Assembly: GCA_051008895.1 (NCBI GenBank)
Contig: JBPCXI010000046.1
Span: forward strand, 1-6,104
DNA length: 6,104 nucleotides
Origin: SMWD01 sp051008895
GTDB taxonomy: Bacteria; Pseudomonadota; Gammaproteobacteria; Steroidobacterales; GCA-2729495
Direction of reading: 5' to 3'
Shown here piece after piece: positions 1 through 5,769 of the stretch (position 1 is the stretch's first letter; the number at the start of each line of letters is the position of its first letter). The notes under the pieces were generated by a model that was not told the DNA's origin, did not search any database, and saw only the letters and a program-made list of their open reading frames with translations. The position numbers and the translations under genes are program-made.

Positions 1-1020
1 CGCTATCGCCAGCGCTACGTCGACCTGATCGTCACCGAGGAGACGCGGCGAGTGTTTCGGGCGCGCACGAGTATCGTGCAGTACATCCGCTCGTATCTCG
101 ATGCGATGGATTTTCTGGAAGTCGAGACGCCGATGATGCAGCCGATACCGGGTGGGGCGGTGGCGCGGCCGTTCGTCACGCATCACAACGCGCTGAAGCG
201 CGACCTGTATTTGCGCATCGCGCCGGAACTCTATCTGAAACGGCTCGTCGTCGGCGGTTTCGAGCGCGTGTACGAGATCAACCGGAGTTTTCGCAACGAA
301 GGCATCTCCACGCGGCACAACCCCGAGTTCACGATGCTCGAGCTGTACATGGCGTACGCCGACTATCAGACGCTGATCGACCTGACCGAGAATCTCGTGC
401 GCAGCCTGGCGGCGATGTTGGGTGACGGCAGTACCGTCGAGTACCAGGGCCGCAGCTATGATCTGAGTCAGCGATTCACGCGCTTGAGCGTCATCGACGC
501 CGTGGCGCAATTCAATCCCGCGCTCGACGCGGAGAAATTGCGCGATCGCGACTATCTGGCTGACGCCTGCAAGACGCTCGGCATCGAGGTCAAGGACGCG
601 TTTGGCTCCGGCAAGTTGCTGATCGAGATCTTCGAGAAGACCGTCGAAAACGAGCTGTTCGAACCGACGTTCATCACCGGGTTTCCGGCCGAGGTGTCGC
701 CGCTCGCTCGCAGGTCCGACGGGGATCCGTGGCTAACTGATCGCTTCGAGTTTTTCGTCGCCGGGCGGGAGCTGGCGAACGGGTTCTCAGAGCTGAATGA
801 CCCGGAGGACCAGGCCGAGCGCTTTCGTGCGCAGGTCGCGCAGAAAGAGGCCGGTGACCAGGAAGCGATGTTCTACGATGACGACTACGTCACCGCGCTC
901 GAGTACGGGATGCCGCCGACCGCAGGGTTGGGTGTCGGTATCGATCGGTTGGTCATGTTCCTGACCGACAGTCCGTCGATTCGCGACGTACTGCTTTTCC
1001 CGCACTTGCGCGACGCCTAG
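1..1020 (+). CDS. lysS: Lysyl-tRNA synthetase, class II (5' end missing)
   Basis: This enzyme charges tRNA-Lys with lysine using ATP, in the cytoplasm. The reading frame is open from the first base of the window and ends at TAG 1018-1020, giving 339 residues. The family is usually about 500 residues, so the N-terminal anticodon-binding OB domain and the true start lie to the left, and the GTG at 52 is an internal codon, not a start. The class II catalytic core is complete. Motif 1 is around 109-180 (FLEVETPMMQPIPGGAVARP). Motif 2 is around 259-330, with FRNEG and RHNPEFTMLE. Motif 3 is around 925-960 (GLGVGIDRLVMF), followed by the usual short tail ending in LLFPHLRDA. Those motifs and the LysRS-like VDLI and GGAVARPF stretches favour LysS. 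The shorter paralogue EpmA is less likely because the frame is already open from the window edge in the region joining the OB and catalytic domains. It converges on the lipoprotein gene 40 bases downstream. Confidence 0.96.
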   Translation, partial: RYRQRYVDLIVTEETRRVFRARTSIVQYIRSYLDAMDFLEVETPMMQPIPGGAVARPFVTHHNALKRDLYLRIAPELYLKRLVVGGFERVYEINRSFRNEGISTRHNPEFTMLELYMAYADYQTLIDLTENLVRSLAAMLGDGSTVEYQGRSYDLSQRFTRLSVIDAVAQFNPALDAEKLRDRDYLADACKTLGIEVKDAFGSGKLLIEIFEKTVENELFEPTFITGFPAEVSPLARRSDGDPWLTDRFEFFVAGRELANGFSELNDPEDQAERFRAQVAQKEAGDQEAMFYDDDYVTALEYGMPPTAGLGVGIDRLVMFLTDSPSIRDVLLFPHLRDA

Positions 1021-1031
1021 GTCGTGCCATG

Positions 1032-1061
1032 CAGGGTTGCGCGATTCAGGGTCGCGCGATT
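1032..1061. repeat. 15-bp tandem duplication at the convergent gene junction
   Basis: Two adjacent 15-base units, cagggttgcgcgatt (1032-1046) and cagggtcgcgcgatt (1047-1061), differ at one base, and a further cag follows at 1062-1064. Each unit end carries a TGA on the minus strand in the frame of the lipoprotein gene: the one in use at 1063-1061 and a second at 1048-1046, exactly five codons later. The length is a multiple of three, so the duplication leaves a backup stop in frame. It lies between lysS and the lipoprotein gene. Confidence 0.85.
1037..1059. terminator. Possible hairpin between convergent lysS and lipoprotein gene
   Basis: Bases 1039-1044 (gcgcga) are perfectly complementary to 1052-1057 (tcgcgc) around a 7-base loop. 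On the plus strand a U-G and a U-A pair can extend the stem to 8 pairs. The position, just past both stop codons, suits a terminator. No run of T follows on either strand, so it is not a classical intrinsic terminator. The hairpin is a by-product of the 15-bp duplication, and a termination role is only a guess. Confidence 0.3.
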
Positions 1062-1687
1062 CAGCGGCGGGAGACGAGCTGCTCCTGATGTGTGGCGAGG
1101 TCTTCCTTGCGCACGCGCAGCTGGACTTCGAGGTCGTCGACTTCGTTTTCCAGTTTGATGCGTTCCTCGGCGAGCTGTTTGGTTTCGACGATCAGCTTCG
1201 CCCGCTCTTCGCCGGACGTCTGGTCAGCGAGCACACTCGTCATCGTGCTGGCCAGCTCTTTTTCGATCGTGTTCATCCGCGATTCACGACTCGCGATCTG
1301 ACGCGTCGTCGAGTTCACCGCGTTTTGCAGTTCGTATAAGGTGCGTCCGTCGTAGTAGGCGCTCAGGAAGTCGTTTTCGAGGCTGGCCGGGCAGACTCCC
1401 GCGTAGGTCGCGCCCCGCGACCCCTCGCGAAACCCGCGTTCCGGCTGGCAGAATTCCCGCAGTCCCGCATCGCGACCGTTCCGGTACGCCTGAAAATCGG
1501 GCGCAACCTCGTGTTTCGCGCAGTTCTTGCGGTAGCTGCCGAAGTGGTCGGTAGATCGCCCGCGCGTGCCGTCCTCATAGCCTACGGCCTGCCAATCCGC
1601 GAGTTCACACTCGTTCGCGCTCATGCCGCCGCAACCGCCGATGATCATCGCGGCCGCGCCCATACCAAGAAATTGTCCAAGACGCAT
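1061..1687 (-). CDS. Putative DUF2799-family lipoprotein with C-terminal coiled coil
   Basis: This is a 208-residue predicted envelope lipoprotein of unknown function. The N-terminus is a short lipoprotein signal with a hydrophobic stretch (residues 8-18) ending in a lipobox, IGGC, which puts the lipidated cysteine at residue 19. Residues 27-110 hold the cysteine- and glycine-rich pattern I associate with DUF2799: a C-x4-W start, GYEDGTRG at 36-43, YRNGRDAGL at 68-76, and later AYYDG at 110-114. Cysteines sit at 27, 56, 80 and 99. From about residue 118 to 205 the chain is rich in Glu, Lys, Arg, Gln and Leu with heptad-like spacing, as expected for a long alpha-helical coiled coil. The ATG start has a perfect AGGAGG six bases upstream. 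It lies 140 bases downstream of ygfZ on the same strand, so cotranscription is possible but the gap also allows its own promoter. The family assignment comes from remembered motifs and is fairly but not fully certain. Confidence 0.8.
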   Translation of the reverse strand: MRLGQFLGMGAAAMIIGGCGGMSANECELADWQAVGYEDGTRGRSTDHFGSYRKNCAKHEVAPDFQAYRNGRDAGLREFCQPERGFREGSRGATYAGVCPASLENDFLSAYYDGRTLYELQNAVNSTTRQIASRESRMNTIEKELASTMTSVLADQTSGEERAKLIVETKQLAEERIKLENEVDDLEVQLRVRKEDLATHQEQLVSRR

Positions 1688-1728
1688 GGTGCGCCTCCTG
1701 CTCCGGTAACACCCGAGGTTCTTGGTAT
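1662..1728 (-). repeat. 10-bp inverted repeat enclosing the lipoprotein start site
   Basis: ataccaagaa (1662-1671) and ttcttggtat (1719-1728) are perfect inverted copies 47 bases apart. In the minus-strand transcript the 5' arm lies in the leader and the 3' arm covers codons 6-9. The Shine-Dalgarno sequence (1694-1699) and the ATG (1685-1687) sit inside the loop. A second CCAAGA copy on the plus strand at 1677-1682 (codons 2-4) could pair with the core of the same leader arm, so two alternative pairings exist. A regulatory role is inference. Confidence 0.4.
1694..1699 (-). promoter_or_regulatory. Shine-Dalgarno site of the lipoprotein gene
   Basis: The minus strand reads AGGAGG here, a full anti-16S match, with six bases before the ATG at 1687-1685. 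This fixes the start of the lipoprotein gene, and the signal peptide that follows agrees with it. Confidence 0.85.
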
Positions 1729-1827
1729 CACCCGTCCGGACAGTGGACCGTGACCGGTCTCACGAAATGCCCGGCCGGCTCGCCGCGCGCGTCGAAACTG
1801 CGACCGATTCGTCGCTGGGGAGGCCGA

Positions 1828-2763
1828 TCAGCGTGTGTCGCCGATCGCGTAAGGCAGGGTCAGAGGGGCAAGCGGAGCGGTCCCGGCGGTATCCGCGAAC
1901 CAGGGGCCCGCCGCCCTGTCGATGGCCACCACCGCAGTCAATTCGGTCCCGTCGTCTGCGCGCGCCGTCGCGACGATCTTGCCCGTCGCGCCGTCCGGGC
2001 CGTGAATCGACTCGCCGGGTAATGGCGCGTCGCCGGTTTGGGCGCGGAAGCGGTGCATGCGCCGCTTGATGCGGCCGAGATTCTGCGTCCGCGCAACGAT
2101 TTCCTGGCCGACGTAGCAGCCCTTCGTGAAGCTGATGCCGCCGAGCAGGTCGAGGTTCACCATCTGCGGTATGAATGCCTCCGACGTGGCCGCTATGATC
2201 GTCGGTAGTCCGGCCCGGATGTCGCGCAGGCGCCATGTGTTTTCGTCCGTCGCGCCGAAACCGCCGCGTTCACGCAGCTCGCGCAGTCTTGCCGCCGGAG
2301 CGCACAGCAGCGCGCGGCCGGGATCGCCGAGCAGACGCGTCGCGATGACGCCTTTCGCGGCTGCGGTCGCGCCCGGCTTTGCGCCGACGTCGATGTCGCC
2401 AATCGTCGTGACCTGGTCGACGTCGACGCCGATCAGACCGCAAACCTCATCGTCCGCGACATCGATCGTGACGTTGGCACGCAGTACGAACATGCCGAGG
2501 CGGCGGCGGACGCCGTCGATCACGTCTGCCGGCAACGGCCATAGCAGCGCGTCCGGCGTCGCCAGCAGCTGCCCGACCGCCAGCAGGCGGCCTTTGGGAT
2601 TGGACCAGCCGGCGAGCGCGGCATGCTCCGGGTCGACCTTGCCGACGTCTTGCGTCAACTGGCCCTGGAGAAATTCGACGCGGTCGTCGCCCGCGATGCG
2701 CAAAATGCGCATTTCGTCGAGCGTCACCAACTGTATCGCACTGTTTCCGGAAGAATTGTTCAC
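1828..2763 (-). CDS. ygfZ: YgfZ/GcvT-like folate-binding protein
   Basis: A 311-residue member of the YgfZ/IBA57 branch of the GcvT fold. Family members bind tetrahydrofolate-type cofactors in the cytoplasm and support synthesis, repair or activity of certain Fe-S enzymes; E. coli YgfZ also affects MiaB-dependent tRNA thiolation. The diagnostic motif KGCYVGQEIVAR is present at residues 214-225, with the conserved cysteine at 216. The N-terminal domain carries FLQGQLTQDV (31-40) and NPKGRLLA (55-62), both typical. The C-terminal beta domain starts near RRMHRF (234-239). The start is GTG at 2763-2761 with no clear Shine-Dalgarno in front. An in-frame TAG 24 bases further upstream rules out a longer form. 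An internal ATG at 2712-2710 would remove 17 residues, but relatives have comparable N-terminal length, so GTG is preferred. It diverges from the SDHAF4-like gene across 57 bases. Confidence 0.95.
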   Translation of the reverse strand: MNNSSGNSAIQLVTLDEMRILRIAGDDRVEFLQGQLTQDVGKVDPEHAALAGWSNPKGRLLAVGQLLATPDALLWPLPADVIDGVRRRLGMFVLRANVTIDVADDEVCGLIGVDVDQVTTIGDIDVGAKPGATAAAKGVIATRLLGDPGRALLCAPAARLRELRERGGFGATDENTWRLRDIRAGLPTIIAATSEAFIPQMVNLDLLGGISFTKGCYVGQEIVARTQNLGRIKRRMHRFRAQTGDAPLPGESIHGPDGATGKIVATARADDGTELTAVVAIDRAAGPWFADTAGTAPLAPLTLPYAIGDTR

Positions 2764-2800
2764 GTGGCTCAGGGGTTTCCGCTACTGAAAAATCCGGATC

Positions 2801-2809
2801 ATTCTGGCA
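2801..2809 (-). promoter_or_regulatory. Weak candidate extended -10 element for ygfZ
   Basis: On the minus strand this reads TGCCAGAAT, that is TG, one base, then CAGAAT, which matches four of six bases of TATAAT. It lies about 37 bases before the ygfZ GTG, leaving room for a short leader. No convincing -35 is seen. It overlaps the left arm of the neighbouring inverted repeat, so binding there would block it. This is a pattern guess only. Confidence 0.22.
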
Positions 2810-2829
2810 CACTACCGCGCATGCCAGAA
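2802..2829. repeat. 8-bp dyad in the ygfZ / SDHAF4-like divergent region
   Basis: ttctggca (2802-2809) and tgccagaa (2822-2829) form a perfect inverted repeat with a 12-base spacer. Both are flanked outward by ccgg (2794-2797 and 2831-2834). The right arm begins inside the ATG (2821-2823) of the SDHAF4-like gene. It could be an operator serving both divergent genes, or an RNA hairpin hiding the start codon. Chance cannot be excluded from one sequence. Confidence 0.4.
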
Positions 2830-3036
2830 CCCGGTCCCAACGCCAGACTCTCAGCGGATGACGTCACGCGCGTCGACGCCGAGCGCGAACCGCAGGCGGA
2901 TGCGGCCAGCACCTCGGCGGCGACCGCCGGTGAAGGGCAGCAGCCGCAGCGGGCGCGCGAGGTCGGCGGTCGTGACGGCCTCGACCCGACTCGCTATGGG
3001 GACTGGGAGTACAAGGGGCGGTGCATCGATTTCTAG
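2821..3036 (+). CDS. DUF1674/SDHAF4-like succinate dehydrogenase assembly factor
   Basis: A 71-residue protein whose last 25 residues match the DUF1674 (SDHAF4) signature: EVGGRDGLDPTRYGDWEYKG followed by RCIDF at the C-terminus. In eukaryotes SDHAF4 (yeast Sdh8) binds the free flavinylated catalytic subunit and promotes its joining to the Fe-S subunit. Residues 1-46 are rich in Ala, Glu, Arg and Gln with no predicted fold, which is usual because only the tail is conserved. The same frame stays open back to an ATG at 2623, but that extension runs antisense through ygfZ and the family is short, so the ATG at 2821 is chosen. A GTG at 2764 is a weaker alternative. No Shine-Dalgarno precedes 2821, so translation may be leaderless or weak. 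It stands 124 bases before sdhC on the same strand, matching an assembly role. Family assignment is strong; function in this bacterium is inferred. Confidence 0.9.
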   Translation: MPEPGPNARLSADDVTRVDAEREPQADAASTSAATAGEGQQPQRAREVGGRDGLDPTRYGDWEYKGRCIDF

Positions 3037-3088
3037 CGCCGTTTCTTGCACCGGCGATCCTGCCGATCATCTGACGCGTGTGTCGTCG

Positions 3089-3104
3089 CTGCGAGTCGTC
3101 GCAG
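3089..3104 (+). other. Short hairpin in the SDHAF4-like gene to sdhC spacer
   Basis: ctgcga (3089-3094) and tcgcag (3099-3104) are perfectly complementary around a gtcg loop, giving a compact 6-bp GC-rich hairpin. No T-run follows, so it is not an intrinsic terminator. It could mark a processing or attenuation point between the assembly-factor gene and the main operon, or be chance in GC-rich DNA. I found no convincing promoter in the 124-base spacer. Confidence 0.25.
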
Positions 3105-3144
3105 GGCCTCGTGTACGCGGATGCGGGTGAGACGCAGTCATATT

Positions 3145-3150
3145 GGAGGA
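3145..3150 (+). promoter_or_regulatory. Ribosome binding site that fixes the sdhC start
   Basis: GGAGGA lies 10 bases before the ATG at 3161. An in-frame TTG at 3143 would start translation on top of this site and add six residues (MEEART) that do not resemble SdhC, so 3161 is the real start. Confidence 0.85.
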
Positions 3151-3160
3151 AGCACGAACG

Positions 3161-3544
3161 ATGGCCCGCAATGACAGACCGCTATCCCCGCACATCGATG
3201 TCTATCGCTGGCAGATCAGCAATACCCTGTCGATTTTGCACCGACTGACCGGCGTCGCGCTGTCTGTCGGCGTGATTGCGCTCATCGGCTGGCTCGTATC
3301 GCTCGTCTCCGGGCCCGCCGCTTACGCGAGTGTGAACAGCTTTTTCGCCGGACCGCTGGGCGCGCTGATGCTGTTCGGCTGGACGTTTTGCATCTTTTAT
3401 CACCTGGCCAACGGGATTCGGCATCTCGGCTGGGACGCCGGATACGGATTCGACAAACAGCGGGCGCGCCAGACAGGTTGGCTCGTCGTCGGCGTTGCTT
3501 TGGTCATGACGGCCGGCACCTGGATCGCCGCGTACGCGGCCTGA
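3161..3544 (+). CDS. sdhC: Succinate dehydrogenase cytochrome b556 subunit SdhC
   Basis: One of the two membrane anchor subunits of complex II. It helps hold heme b and forms part of the ubiquinone site in the inner membrane. At 127 residues it has normal length. The N-terminal signature RPLSPHIDVYRW (6-17) leads to NTLSILHRLTG (21-31). There Ser24 and Arg28 align with E. coli Ser27 and Arg31, known quinone-site residues. The second helix carries FYHLANGIRHLGWD (79-92), where His81 aligns with the E. coli heme ligand His84. Three hydrophobic segments are visible, at about 30-50, 64-85 and 106-126. The stop TGA (3542-3544) overlaps the sdhD ribosome binding site, so translation of the two is probably coupled. 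The RPLSPH type of N-terminus resembles alphaproteobacterial and mitochondrial SdhC more than the E. coli form. Confidence 0.97.
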   Translation: MARNDRPLSPHIDVYRWQISNTLSILHRLTGVALSVGVIALIGWLVSLVSGPAAYASVNSFFAGPLGALMLFGWTFCIFYHLANGIRHLGWDAGYGFDKQRARQTGWLVVGVALVMTAGTWIAAYAA

Positions 3545-3558
3545 AGGAGTCTATTTAT

Positions 3559-3942
3559 ATGAGTCTGCAAGCGCCGCTGGCGCGAGTCCTTGGCCTGGGT
3601 TCCGCACGCGAAGGCACGGGCCACTGGTGGGCCCAACGGCTGACCGCGGTCGGCATGGTGCCGCTGTCACTGTGGTTCATTTTTTCCGTGATGGGTATGG
3701 CGCACGGCAACTACGAGTTCGTGACCGCGTGGATCGCCGAGCCGCTGCATGCGATCGGCATGGTTTTGCTGGTGCTGACCGTCGTCTATCACTCTAATTT
3801 GGGCCTGCAGGTCGTGATCGAAGATTACCTGCACGGCGCCGGCGGCGTGGTGGCGCTGATCGTCGCGCGGTTCGCGCACGTCGTGCTGGCGGTTGCGGGT
3901 GTCTATGCGATCGTCGTCATTGCGGTAGGAGCCGGAAGATGA
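3559..3942 (+). CDS. sdhD: Succinate dehydrogenase membrane anchor subunit SdhD
   Basis: The second membrane anchor of complex II, pairing with SdhC around heme b and ubiquinone. It has 127 residues. The family pattern is clear: GTGHWWAQRLTAVGMVPLSL (19-38) leads into helix 1, and YHSNLGLQVVIEDYLHGAG (77-95) ends helix 2. His78, Asp89 and Tyr90 keep the spacing of E. coli His71, Asp82 and Tyr83, the heme ligand and the quinone-site pair. Three hydrophobic segments lie at about 29-48, 61-84 and 97-123. The frame is open upstream to 3388 but that part overlaps sdhC. The ATG at 3559 has AAGGAG (3544-3549) nine bases before it, so it is chosen. The stop TGA overlaps the sdhA start as ATGA, indicating translational coupling. 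Confidence 0.96.
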   Translation: MSLQAPLARVLGLGSAREGTGHWWAQRLTAVGMVPLSLWFIFSVMGMAHGNYEFVTAWIAEPLHAIGMVLLVLTVVYHSNLGLQVVIEDYLHGAGGVVALIVARFAHVVLAVAGVYAIVVIAVGAGR

Positions 3943-5723
3943 CCGGAGCCTACACGTTCGTCGACCATACCTTCGATGTCGTCGTCGTCGGCGCCGGGGG
4001 CGCCGGGCTGCGCGCGACGTTTGGCCTGGCCGAGGCCGGCTTAGCCACCGCCTGCATCTCCAAAGTCTTTCCGACCCGCAGCCATACCGTCGCCGCGCAG
4101 GGCGGCATCAGCGCATCGCTCGGCAACATGGGCGAAGACGACTGGCGCTGGCACATGTACGACACGGTCAAAGGTTCGGACTGGCTCGGCGACCAGGACG
4201 CGATCGAATACATGTGCAAGGAAGCACCCGACGCGGTGATCGAACTTGAGCATTACGGCGTGCCGTTCTCGCGCACCGAAGACGGCAGAATTTATCAGCG
4301 GCCATTCGGCGGCATGACGACGCGGTTCGGCGAGGGCACCGCGCAGCGCACCTGCGCCGCGGCGGACCGAACGGGCCACGCGATGCTGCACACGCTCTAC
4401 CAACAGTCGTTGAAGCACGATGCGACGTTTTATATCGAGTATTTCGCGATCGATCTGATCATGGAAGACGGCGAATGCCGAGGCGTGGTCGCCATCGACA
4501 TGGCCGAGGGCACGCTGCATCGGTTTCGGGCAAGGCGGGTCATCCTGGCGACCGGCGGGTACGGTCGGGCCTATTTTTCCTGTACGTCGGCGCACACATG
4601 CACCGGCGACGGCAACGCGATGGTGCAACGCGCCGGCTTGCCGCTGCAGGACATGGAATTCGTTCAGTTCCATCCGACCGGAATATACGGTGCCGGCTGC
4701 CTGATCACCGAAGGTGCACGCGGCGAGGGCGGCTACCTGACCAACTCGGCGGGCGAGCGCTTCATGGAGCGGTACGCGCCGAATGCGAAAGACCTCGCGT
4801 CGCGCGATGTCGTGAGCCGTTCGATGACGATCGAGATTCGCGAGGGGCGCGGTGTCGGCGAGCACGCGGATCACGTCCACCTGCACCTCGAACACCTCGG
4901 TCCCGGCGTCATTGACGAGCGGCTGCCGGGTATTGCCGAGTCCGCGCGAATTTTTGCCGGCACTGACGTGACCCGCGAGCCGATTCCGGTATTGCCAACC
5001 GTGCACTACAACATGGGCGGCATCCCGACGAATCGTCATGGCGAAGCATTGACGCTGGATTCGAGCGGCAGCGAGACAGTCGTGCCGGGCTTGATGGCGG
5101 TCGGTGAAGCTGCGTGTGTGTCGGTGCACGGCGCGAACCGTCTCGGATCGAACTCGCTGCTCGACCTGGTGGTGTTCGGTCGCGCTGCGGCGCATCGCTG
5201 CGCCGAGAAACTGACCGACCGCGAGCGGCAGCGACCGTTGCGTAATGATTCCGGTGAACTCGCGCTCGCGCGACTCGACAAGCTGCGCCATGCGAACGGC
5301 AGTCGGCCGACGGCCGAAATCAGGCTGGAGATGCAGCGGATCATGCAAAATCACGCGGCCGTGTTCCGGACCGGTGAAGTCCTCGACGAGGGCATCGAAA
5401 TGCTGAGCCGGACCATCGAGTCCTTTGCCGACGTCGGGGTCGAGGATCGTGGCCTGATCTGGAATACCGATCTGATCGAGACGATGGAACTGGAAAACCT
5501 GCTCTCGCAGGCGTCCGTGACGATCGCATCGGCGGCGAATCGAAAAGAGAGTCGCGGTGCCCAGGCGCGCGAGGACTATCCCGACCGGGACGACGCGAAC
5601 TGGATGAAGCACACGCTCGCGTGGTACCGCGACGGCGAGGTGCGCTTCGGTTATCGGCCGGTGCATCTCGAGACCTTGACGGACGAGGTCGACACGGTCC
5701 CGCCGAAGGCTCGGGTCTACTGA
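3939..5723 (+). CDS. sdhA: Succinate dehydrogenase flavoprotein subunit SdhA
   Basis: The catalytic subunit of complex II, which oxidises succinate to fumarate with covalently bound FAD on the cytoplasmic face of the membrane. It has 594 residues, normal length. The FAD-binding Rossmann motif VVGAGGAGLRA is at 16-26. The covalent FAD histidine is His49 in TRSHTVAAQGG. Active-site residues align with those of E. coli: His245 in HPTG, the proton-relay Arg289 in SRDVVSR, His356 in HYNMGG and Arg401 in RLGSNSLLD. The C-terminal helical domain has NRKESRGA (534-541) and ends PPKARVY. One odd residue is Gln542, where relatives usually have His in RGAHAR. The start ATG overlaps the sdhD stop (ATGA) and has AGGAG at 3927-3931, seven bases away. 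Its maturation probably involves the SDHAF4-like protein encoded upstream. Confidence 0.99.
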   Translation: MTGAYTFVDHTFDVVVVGAGGAGLRATFGLAEAGLATACISKVFPTRSHTVAAQGGISASLGNMGEDDWRWHMYDTVKGSDWLGDQDAIEYMCKEAPDAVIELEHYGVPFSRTEDGRIYQRPFGGMTTRFGEGTAQRTCAAADRTGHAMLHTLYQQSLKHDATFYIEYFAIDLIMEDGECRGVVAIDMAEGTLHRFRARRVILATGGYGRAYFSCTSAHTCTGDGNAMVQRAGLPLQDMEFVQFHPTGIYGAGCLITEGARGEGGYLTNSAGERFMERYAPNAKDLASRDVVSRSMTIEIREGRGVGEHADHVHLHLEHLGPGVIDERLPGIAESARIFAGTDVTREPIPVLPTVHYNMGGIPTNRHGEALTLDSSGSETVVPGLMAVGEAACVSVHGANRLGSNSLLDLVVFGRAAAHRCAEKLTDRERQRPLRNDSGELALARLDKLRHANGSRPTAEIRLEMQRIMQNHAAVFRTGEVLDEGIEMLSRTIESFADVGVEDRGLIWNTDLIETMELENLLSQASVTIASAANRKESRGAQAREDYPDRDDANWMKHTLAWYRDGEVRFGYRPVHLETLTDEVDTVPPKARVY

Positions 5724-5769
5724 TCCGCGCGGCACTGTTAACGAACTGGAACGATAAAGAGGCGATTAC

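Noticed and set aside
1037..1339. 100-residue plus-strand open frame over the lipoprotein gene
   Set aside because: Antisense to a gene with a perfect Shine-Dalgarno, lipobox and domain pattern. The translation looks like a reverse-strand copy of a coiled coil.
1734..1759. Small palindromes (gtccggac at 1734-1741; gaccg-tgac-cggtc at 1746-1759) between ygfZ and the lipoprotein gene
   Set aside because: Short, self-complementary GC-rich words with no T-run or promoter context, readily explained by base composition.
2126..2788. 220-residue plus-strand open frame over ygfZ
   Set aside because: Serine- and arginine-rich shadow of the ygfZ coding strand with no family resemblance.
2623..2820. 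N-terminal extension of the SDHAF4-like frame back to ATG 2623
   Set aside because: It runs antisense through the start of ygfZ, encodes nothing resembling DUF1674, and the family is short. The ATG at 2821 is better.
2806..2820. TGGCAC resembling the -24 half of a sigma-54 promoter upstream of the SDHAF4-like gene
   Set aside because: The matching -12 TTGC is absent at the required distance.
3116..3144. CATATT (3139-3144) as a -10 element for sdhC
   Set aside because: No -35 at a suitable distance, and transcription would start at or past the ribosome binding site.
3388..3558. Upstream extension of the sdhD frame
   Set aside because: It overlaps sdhC out of frame. The ATG at 3559 has a good ribosome binding site and gives the normal SdhD length.
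4041..5735. 564-residue open frame on the minus strand opposite sdhA
   Set aside because: It lies almost wholly antisense to a clear sdhA, shows no recognisable domain, is rich in His and Arg, and is the sort of stop-free antisense frame that GC-rich codon use produces.
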